Positions 56,732 to 64,000 of a DNA stretch of 64,000 bases are shown here, piece after piece (position 1 is the stretch's first letter; each line of letters starts with the position of its first letter). Made by a program: the position numbers and the translations under genes. Under the pieces are notes generated by a model, which did not search any database, was not told where the DNA came from, and was given only the letters and a program-made list of their open reading frames with translations. Origin of the DNA: Bradyrhizobium sp. WBOS07. GTDB lineage: Bacteria; Pseudomonadota; Alphaproteobacteria; Rhizobiales; Xanthobacteraceae. The DNA lies in NCBI RefSeq assembly GCF_024585165.1, contig NZ_CP029008.1:4538501-4602500 (forward strand), in the 5' to 3' direction.

Positions 56732-56753
56732 CCGGAGAGGTCGACCTCTCCGG
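56732..56753 (+). terminator. Palindromic hairpin after clpB
   Basis: A perfect 22-base palindrome CCGGAGAGGTC/GACCTCTCCGG lies 30 bases after the clpB stop. Only TTT follows, so it is a plausible but not strong terminator, active for either strand. Confidence 0.55.
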
Positions 56754-56782
56754 CGCGTTTGTCGTGTCAGACCGCCCGCCGG

Positions 56783-57049
56783 TTAACCGAGTGCTGACGC
56801 GGAGCCGGGATCGACAGGGCCCTGCTCCTCGTCGTCTTCATCGAGATCAGAGAGAATATCGACGAGCTCGCGAACGCGGCCCTGCGCCAGCGGCCGCAGA
56901 TCGTTGATCATCGGCTCGTCGTTGGCGAGCCAGGCCCTGGCTTCTGCGAACTCCTCGGCGGTTGCGCCGGTTCCGATAATCCGGGCAATGGTGACATCGT
57001 CTGCGCCGTCTACCGCCTTGGCGACATCGTCGCGTGAGAGGTGCGTCAT
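56783..57049 (-). CDS. Small acidic hypothetical protein
   Basis: An 88-residue helical protein, MTHLSRDDVAKAVDGADDV at the start and strongly acidic at the end (DLDEDDEEQGP). No known domain. GAGGGCTGCCC precedes the ATG. It lies between clpB and the NHL-type gene; the codon use is like its neighbours. A cytoplasmic accessory role is all that can be guessed. Confidence 0.65.
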   Translation of the reverse strand: MTHLSRDDVAKAVDGADDVTIARIIGTGATAEEFAEARAWLANDEPMINDLRPLAQGRVRELVDILSDLDEDDEEQGPVDPGSASALG

Positions 57050-57132
57050 GGGCAGCCCTCCTGCTGTCGGCTTCGTCAGCGTCCAACCGAGAACCGGCCC
57101 ACCGGTTCCCGGCCAACGCGTGCAACCCAAGC

Positions 57133-58752
57133 CTACTTCTTGGCGGCCTTGTAGATGGCGTTATCGACGTCCGAGCTGAAGTAGATGACGCCCGACGCCC
57201 CGACCGCCACGCCCGTCGGAATATTGCTCGGCAACCCGCCGGGCGTACCCGGGAGGCCGATCGGGAGGTTGGCTGCGATCTCCGTCACCGTGCCGCTGTC
57301 CGGCGCGATCGCGATCAGCCGCTTGGCGCCGACTTCCGCCACGATCAATTGGCCATCGGGACTGCGCGCGATGCCTTCCGGCATTTTCAGCTCCTTGGCG
57401 AGCACCGTCTTCCCGCCCTTGCTGTCGATCCGGGACACCGTGCCGGCAAAGGCCTCGGTGACGTAGACCTCGTCGGTCTTGCCGCGGACGAGCCCGACCG
57501 GGCCTTCGAGGTCGCCGATCAGCGTGGTGCGATCCTTGCCGTGCTCGCCGCTCACCTTGACCAGCGACTTGGTGCCGAGCTCGGCGACCAGGATGCTGCC
57601 GTCCGCAAGCATGATTGCGTCGTGCGGCGCCTTGAAGCCGTGCAGCATGTCGCGCGTGGTGCCGGTCTTGGCGTCGATCACCTGCACCGTGCCGGTGAAC
57701 CAGCTCGACAGCACCACATCGTTGCCCTGCGCCGTCGCGCTCATCGGATATTCGAGCGTGGTGCCGGCGCCGTGCATGCGCGCCTTCTCGGTGACCTCGC
57801 CGGTCGCCCCATTCACCGTGCGGTAGGCGAACACGTCGGCGACGTGGATCGTATCCTTGCCGTTCTCGCTAGTGACGCCGATGCCGCCGGGCAAAGCCAG
57901 CTTGCCGATGATGATCTGCCTGGCCTGGCCGGTCGCGGGATCGACCTCCTGGATTCCATTGTCGGCCATGTTGGAGACATAGATGCGGTCCTTGGCGTCG
58001 ATGGCGAGATTGTCCAGCGAGGGCTTCAATTGCGCGACAATGGTCTTGCTGCCCGATTTGGGATCGACCCGGACGAGCTGGCCGAGCGCGGTGTCGATCA
58101 CGAACAGATTGCCCTTGGAATCGAAGTTCACCGCGGCCGGAATCTTGAAGCCCTCGGCGACGACGGTCAGCTCGGCCTTGTCGACGTCGACCTTGGCGAC
58201 CTGGCCCTTGAACCAGAGCGGACCGTAGAGCTTGTCGTCGGGACCGAACTCGAAGCCGTTTAGGCCGCCCATCTTCTCCATGATCTGGCGCGGCGGCTTC
58301 ACACCCTCGACGTCGATCTCGTACAGCGTATCGCCGAGGAAGACGGTGGTGGCGTAGAGCCGGCCGTCCTTGCGAAAGGCGAGCGAGTTGATGCCGGGAA
58401 GGCCGCTCGCGAGCTTCTTGATCGGGCCGTCGCCCTTGCGGGAATAGAGATCGCCGGTCAAGAATCCGGTCCAGGCCATGGTGCCGTCAGGCGCGAACGC
58501 GATGTCGTCGGCCATGCCGACAGGGGAGGGGATTGCAACCTTGGCGCTACCGCCTGATATGTCGACCTCGTAGAGCGCCGCGCCGGCGACGCTGCCGGCG
58601 AACAGGTGGCCGGCCTTGTCGACGCCGAGCCCATGGACGCCATGGAATGCCGAGCCAGGAACGAGCTTCGTGACCTCCCAGCTCTCCGCCGACGCGTCTG
58701 TGGTGGCGAAAAGCGCGGCGATCAGGGCTGCGCAGGCGAGCCTGTTGTTCAT
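57133..58752 (-). CDS. Secreted NHL/SMP-30-like beta-propeller protein
   Basis: A 539-residue exported protein. The signal peptide (about 1-22, ASA cleavage) is followed by repeated blades with motifs such as GVDKAGHLFAGS, DIAFAPDGTMAW, NFDSKGNLFVID and IARSPDGQLIVAE, typical of NHL or SMP-30/gluconolactonase propellers. It may bind metal and act as a lactonase or be a binding scaffold in the periplasm. I cannot name a substrate. It is monocistronic. Confidence 0.82.
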   Translation of the reverse strand: MNNRLACAALIAALFATTDASAESWEVTKLVPGSAFHGVHGLGVDKAGHLFAGSVAGAALYEVDISGGSAKVAIPSPVGMADDIAFAPDGTMAWTGFLTGDLYSRKGDGPIKKLASGLPGINSLAFRKDGRLYATTVFLGDTLYEIDVEGVKPPRQIMEKMGGLNGFEFGPDDKLYGPLWFKGQVAKVDVDKAELTVVAEGFKIPAAVNFDSKGNLFVIDTALGQLVRVDPKSGSKTIVAQLKPSLDNLAIDAKDRIYVSNMADNGIQEVDPATGQARQIIIGKLALPGGIGVTSENGKDTIHVADVFAYRTVNGATGEVTEKARMHGAGTTLEYPMSATAQGNDVVLSSWFTGTVQVIDAKTGTTRDMLHGFKAPHDAIMLADGSILVAELGTKSLVKVSGEHGKDRTTLIGDLEGPVGLVRGKTDEVYVTEAFAGTVSRIDSKGGKTVLAKELKMPEGIARSPDGQLIVAEVGAKRLIAIAPDSGTVTEIAANLPIGLPGTPGGLPSNIPTGVAVGASGVIYFSSDVDNAIYKAAKK

Positions 58753-58921
58753 GGCGAGACCTCCCGTTTTTTGGAAAGTATTCGCCGCTCACGCTGCTTT
58801 GGCAAACGAAACTTGGCGTTGTGACGCCGCCACGCGGCGTTGCCCTGCAGCGACTGTGTTTGAAACTCTGTTTGAAAATGTTCGGCCGATAACGGCCGTT
58901 GCCTGCTTACCGGTTGGTGAC

Positions 58922-60985
58922 TTACCGGTTCGTGACCTGCAGCGGGCCGCCGGTGGCGTCCGACATGCGCGCGATGGCGCCGCCGCGGCCGCTCATCATG
59001 CCCTCGAGCCGGTCGCGCTCCTTCTCGAAGCTTGCGAGCATCGGGCCCTCGAGCGAACGGCCGCGCGGCAGCTTCACGCGCATCGGGTCGACGAAGCGGC
59101 CGTTGACCAGGATCTCGTAATGGACATGCGGGCCGGTCGACTGGCCGGTCGAGCCGACGAAGCCGATCACCTGGCCCTGGCGCACCTTCTTGCCCGCCTC
59201 CATGCCCTTGGCGAAGGCCGACATGTGACCGTAGGCGGTCTCGTAGCCGTTGGAATGCTTGATGCGGATGTACTTGCCGTAGCCGCCCTCGGGGCCAGCC
59301 TTCTCGATCACGCCGTTGCCGGAGGCGAAGATCGGCGTGCCGTAGGCAGTGGCCCAGTCGACGCCGGTGTGCATCTTCACATAGCCGAGGATCGGGTGGC
59401 GGCGGCCGCCGAAGCCGGAGCGCATGATGGCGTTGTTGATCGGCTTCCTGACCAGGAACTTCTTCGCGCTCTTGCCGGTCTCGTCGTAATAGTCGACGAC
59501 GCCGTCGTCGGGGCTCTGGTAGCGATAGTATTTCTTGGTCTCGCCGCCGACGGTGAGGGAGGCGAACAGCACGTCGTTCTTTTCGCTCGAGGTCACGCCC
59601 TCGTCTTCGCCGGCGTAGAACACGTCGAAGGAATCGCCCGGCTGCACCTTGCGCTGGAAGTCGACGTCGTAGGAGTAGATCTTGATCATGTCCTCGATGA
59701 CCGGCATCGGCACCTTGTTGCGCATCGCGGTCTCGTAGATGCTCTGGTACAGCCGCACGCCGGAGCCGTCATCCTCGTCATCGTCGTCGTTGCTGGCGCT
59801 CGCCGCGGCGTCGGCGGCGGTGTTCATGCTTGAGACGTCGACCGCGACGTATCTGCCGAGATCGGACAGCGCCGCGATCGCCTCGACCTTGGTCTCGTTG
59901 GCGACGACGACGCGGTAGGGCTGGAGGCGGGCGCCGGGACTTGAGGGCGCCATCAGGATGCGGAGCTTCTCGCCCTCCTTGAGGCCGCCGTCGCGGCCGC
60001 GGGGCCCGAGCGTCGCGGTGATCGCCTTGATCTCCTCGGGCGTGGCGCCGAGATCGCGCAGCACGCCGGCGACGCTGTCGCCCTTCTTGACCAGATGGAT
60101 GCGTTCGCCGTTGGGATTGCCGCCGGTGATCTGCTCCTTGGTCTTGGGCAGCAGCGTGACGTTTTCCGGCACCACGCGCGTCTCGAAGCCGGCATAGGGA
60201 TCGGACGGCGAGGCTTCGGCGGCGTAGGCGGTCCTGATATCGGAGGGTCCGGTCGCGCCGGAGATGTCGGCGGCGGCATTGGCGAGCGAGGCGTAGCGCA
60301 CCCCGCCATTGCCACGCCAATTGGCGGCGTCGCGGACCCGCATCAGGATGTCGTCGAGCGCCACCACCGCGGAAATCTTCGCCTTCGGCAGCACCGGCGA
60401 CAGGTCCTTGGTGACGAAGGAGACCTCCGCGTCGGGCTCGACCGCTTCCGGATTGTTCGGGTCTTCCGCTGCCGCCTTCGGATCGGAGCCGACATCGGTG
60501 AGCAGGCGCTGGGCGTTGAACGGCGGAATCTTCGCCGACAGATCGCTCGTCGTCATCGACAAATTGCCGGCGATGCGAACGAACGGACGCACCCGCATCA
60601 CGTCGCGGTTGCCGACGCGGGCGACCGTGGAGACGCGCACGATGTTGCGGGACGCCGTGGATTCGCTCGGCGGCGGCAGGCGGTCGCTCTTGTGCAGCGT
60701 GGCGGCGCGGTCGGCGGCACCGAAGGCGCCGCGCAGCGCGCCCTCGACCCGCTCCGGCACCTTGGCGAAGGTCATCTCGCCGTCGAGAGATGCGAAAACG
60801 GCGCCGCCGATCAGGGCTGCGCCGCAGAGTCCGGTCAGGATCGTGCCGCTGAACCATTGCACCGAGACGCGGCGGCGGTCGATCACGGCGGCTTCAGAAC
60901 CGTCGACCGACAGCGGCGGCTCGTGGCCGAGATCGATGATCCCGGTCTCACGCCCGTAAGCGCCGCGTGACGTCCTGTGGTTCAC
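58922..60985 (-). CDS. M23 family metallopeptidase
   Basis: A 687-residue protein with one N-terminal membrane helix (about 45-67), a long periplasmic region with a LysM/OapA-like module (about 285-350, HLVKKGDSVAGVLRDLG) and a C-terminal LytM/M23 domain. The zinc set is visible: His530 or His539 with Asp543 (MHTGVDWA), His587 (AYGHMS) and the HVH motif at 620-622. It should cleave peptidoglycan peptide cross-links in the periplasm. An inverted repeat CGGCCGATAACGGCCG follows its stop. Confidence 0.9.
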   Translation of the reverse strand: MNHRTSRGAYGRETGIIDLGHEPPLSVDGSEAAVIDRRRVSVQWFSGTILTGLCGAALIGGAVFASLDGEMTFAKVPERVEGALRGAFGAADRAATLHKSDRLPPPSESTASRNIVRVSTVARVGNRDVMRVRPFVRIAGNLSMTTSDLSAKIPPFNAQRLLTDVGSDPKAAAEDPNNPEAVEPDAEVSFVTKDLSPVLPKAKISAVVALDDILMRVRDAANWRGNGGVRYASLANAAADISGATGPSDIRTAYAAEASPSDPYAGFETRVVPENVTLLPKTKEQITGGNPNGERIHLVKKGDSVAGVLRDLGATPEEIKAITATLGPRGRDGGLKEGEKLRILMAPSSPGARLQPYRVVVANETKVEAIAALSDLGRYVAVDVSSMNTAADAAASASNDDDDEDDGSGVRLYQSIYETAMRNKVPMPVIEDMIKIYSYDVDFQRKVQPGDSFDVFYAGEDEGVTSSEKNDVLFASLTVGGETKKYYRYQSPDDGVVDYYDETGKSAKKFLVRKPINNAIMRSGFGGRRHPILGYVKMHTGVDWATAYGTPIFASGNGVIEKAGPEGGYGKYIRIKHSNGYETAYGHMSAFAKGMEAGKKVRQGQVIGFVGSTGQSTGPHVHYEILVNGRFVDPMRVKLPRGRSLEGPMLASFEKERDRLEGMMSGRGGAIARMSDATGGPLQVTNR

Positions 60986-61528
60986 TCAAGTCCCCCAATC
61001 AACGACCCAAGAAGCCTGGTCCCGAACCTCGTCCTCGTCGCCCTCTTGAAGGGGCATCGCCGGAAAAGGCAAGCCGCACAGGCGCCCGCGCTCAGAAGGC
61101 CCCCGACGGGGACCGGCCGAAATTACGAACAGCTGGACGGAAAAAGCTCTCTCGATGTCTCTCGAATGTCCGGGGAAGGCCGCGTCATCTGCAAGATCGC
61201 CTTCCTCTGACCCCATGAAAACCGCCGGCAGCCCCCACTGGCATCCCCGCGATTCAAGCTTGTCTACTATCAGAACGCCGCGGGATTGTGGCTCAAGTAC
61301 GGCGCCTGTCATGGAAAAAGTTTCCTGAATGGGCGGTCGCCGGCGCCCGCGCCGAGGGGGCGCGGCAAGCCGCCCCCGGAGCCCTTCCGGGGCCCCGTGG
61401 AGGCCAAACTTTTTTTCAGTTTTTTCGCCGGACCGCGCCGGTCGGGCTCTTCGCGGCCCGTCTAACTGGCTGGAAACGTGTAATTATTTTCCCCGATCCA
61501 CTGTGCGACTATTTGTTGACGATTGGCG
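60986..61528. other. Gap upstream of the rRNA promoter, no gene seen
   Basis: About 540 bases between the divergent M23 gene and the rRNA promoter. No frame has neighbour-like codon use or a plausible protein. The end near 61481 (TAATTATTTT) is AT-rich and may serve as an UP element for the rRNA promoter. Confidence 0.5.
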
Positions 61529-61557
61529 TTGACAGCCCGGAAGGTGGGGCCTATAAC
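61529..61557 (+). promoter_or_regulatory. rRNA operon promoter
   Basis: TTGACA (61529-61534) and TATAAC (61552-61557) are separated by exactly 17 bases. They match the strong rRNA promoters of Bradyrhizobium relatives and lie about 420 bases before 16S, with an AT-rich stretch upstream. Confidence 0.85.
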
Positions 61558-61756
61558 CCCAACCACTGAGCGCGGCGCCGCCGGGTCACTGACCAAGGCG
61601 AGCGAACGCGCCACTGATGCTCCTCACCTTGTTGAGTGACACAACAGCCGACACAAGTCGGTTGGAGTTCATCCATCGTCGGTAAGGGTGTCGGAACCCT
61701 TTCCACCTAGGGAAGGTTGGGGCCTCCTGGTCCCGGGCTGTTTGACAAGTGAAGAT

Positions 61757-61787
61757 GAAGAAAGAGAAACGTGGACGGCGGAGTCCT
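61757..61787 (+). other. 5' strand of the 16S precursor processing stalk
   Basis: GAAGAAAGAGAAACG... in the leader is complementary over 24 bases (one G-U pair) to CGTTTCTCTTTCTTC at 63565-63588 after 16S; a further 7 bases pair out to 63558. Such a long helix is the RNase III processing stem of the 16S precursor. Confidence 0.75.
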
Positions 61788-61978
61788 TGCGGGTCTCGCT
61801 TCTGGAAAGCTTCGGCTTTTCTGATCGAGACCGGACGAAAGACTTCGGCGGTACACGTTTCAAAGGTTACACCATCGTTGCCAGCGATGTGAATCGCAGG
61901 CAGCTCGTCGATTTCGGTCGATGAAAAATGGTGGGACCTCGTCAAACGTTGTGATCAGCCGGTTCAAAGTTCAAGTCC

Positions 61979-63474
<1,496 letters not shown>

Positions 63475-63557
63475 GGTTCTTCAGAAGCTTGCTTCTATCG
63501 AACCGTTTTAGAAACATCAGTGGCCAACAGATCGCCAGATCGTTGAGCTGCATTGGC

Positions 63558-63588
63558 GGGATTTCGCCGTCTACGTTTCTCTTTCTTC
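63558..63588 (+). other. 3' strand of the 16S precursor processing stalk
   Basis: GGGATTTCGCCGTCTACG and the following TTTCTCTTTCTTC pair with 61757-61787, closing a loop around the whole 16S gene. Confidence 0.75.
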
Positions 63589-63654
63589 GCGGACGAACAC
63601 GCGCTGGGGCTGCAGGCTTGCAGAATCCCTGGTCCTTAACAGGATAAGCGTTAG

Positions 63655-63731
63655 GGGCTTGTAGCTCAGTTGGTTAGAGCGCGCGCTTGATAAGCGTGAG
63701 GTCGGAAGTTCAAGTCTTCCCAGGCCCACCA
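63655..63731 (+). tRNA. tRNA-Ile (anticodon GAT)
   Basis: A 77-base tRNA with acceptor GGGCTTG/CAGGCCC, anticodon loop TTGATAA (GAT), T-loop TTCAAGT and an encoded CCA end. It is the usual first spacer tRNA of rRNA operons. Confidence 0.97.
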
Positions 63732-63764
63732 CTTTCATCGAGTGAGCATTCGTCTTCTGGTTAC

Positions 63765-63840
63765 GGGGCCATAGCTCAGCTGGGAGAGCGCGTGCTTTGC
63801 AAGCATGAGGTCGTCGGTTCGATCCCGTCTGGCTCCACCA
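63765..63840 (+). tRNA. tRNA-Ala (anticodon TGC)
   Basis: A 76-base tRNA with acceptor GGGGCCA/TGGCTCC, anticodon loop TTTGCAA (TGC), T-loop TTCGATC and an encoded CCA end. It follows tRNA-Ile after 33 bases in the rRNA spacer. Confidence 0.97.
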
Positions 63841-64000
63841 GATGGTTTGATCACCGGGATCTTGTACCGTCGTCCGCGAAACATCACTTCGCATCCTGCT
63901 AGTCTGGATAGACAGCAAGATGCGTGATTTCTGACATCGTAAAGAGGAGATCGATCCGAGTTGGATCGTGCGGCAAGCAATTGCCACGCGAGACTTCATT
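63841..64000 (+). other. rRNA spacer before 23S
   Basis: Noncoding spacer after tRNA-Ala. The 23S gene start is not reached inside the window. Confidence 0.8.

Noticed and set aside
63655..63902. ORFs over the two tRNAs
   Set aside because: They translate tRNA sequence and are not genes.

Overview
This 64 kb window is chromosomal DNA from an alphaproteobacterium of the order Hyphomicrobiales, almost certainly Bradyrhizobium or a close relative. The evidence is high GC with strong GC3 bias, a TlpA with Cys107/Cys110 diverging from argH, a TIGR02302/DUF4175 gene split into two reading frames (a known Bradyrhizobium trait), a SAM-II riboswitch before metX, and a 16S-tRNA-Ile(GAT)-tRNA-Ala(TGC) rRNA operon start. 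No phage, transposase, integrase or CRISPR array is visible. The content is core metabolism plus a catabolic island.

Layout. 1-16.7 kb is mixed: the 3' end of an acyl-CoA synthetase, an AraC regulator, an MFS transporter, a metallo-beta-lactamase-fold protein, a MetX-like alpha/beta hydrolase, a fatty acid desaturase, a REC-EAL cyclic-di-GMP phosphodiesterase, and two separate 'WYL regulator diverging from glutathione transferase' modules. The first WYL gene is interrupted by an in-frame TGA. A membrane-anchored TAXI-type binding protein lies between the modules. 16.8-27.2 kb is a hydroxycinnamate/aromatic acid catabolic island: ABC binding protein, 4-HBT thioesterase, SDR dehydrogenase, feruloyl-CoA synthetase, crotonase, DUF3237 protein and TRAP transporter (dctM, dctQ, dctP), with pobA divergent. 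Together they suggest uptake, CoA activation, side-chain shortening to 4-hydroxybenzoate and hydroxylation to protocatechuate. 27.4-35.7 kb holds a PaaI thioesterase, a LysR regulator, a PNPOx-like protein, tlpA, and the argH-lptM-lysA group. 35.9-45.7 kb is cell envelope and division: split DUF4175 pair, CpdR-like receiver, MJ0042 zinc-ribbon protein, ftsEX, YdcF, plsC, ChaC, DUF2125. 45.8-51 kb is amino acid synthesis: a chorismate mutase-hisC-tyrC operon diverging from SAM-II riboswitch-metX-metW. 51-61 kb holds an alpha/beta hydrolase, a secreted TIGR02594 protein, a MOSC protein, clpB, an NHL-type protein and an M23 peptidase. 61.5-64 kb is the rRNA promoter, leader, 16S and two tRNAs; the 23S gene lies beyond the edge.

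Many gaps carry palindromic intergenic elements of several families, most at the 3' ends of genes. The most interesting points are the interrupted WYL gene with its intact 12-bp-arm operator, the 30-bp perfect palindrome at 15909-15938, the SAM-II leader with competing repeats, and the apparent lack of a thiolase and a dedicated regulator in the aromatic island. I found no clearly new multi-gene system. All calls rest on reading the sequence and on family knowledge; no database search was run.
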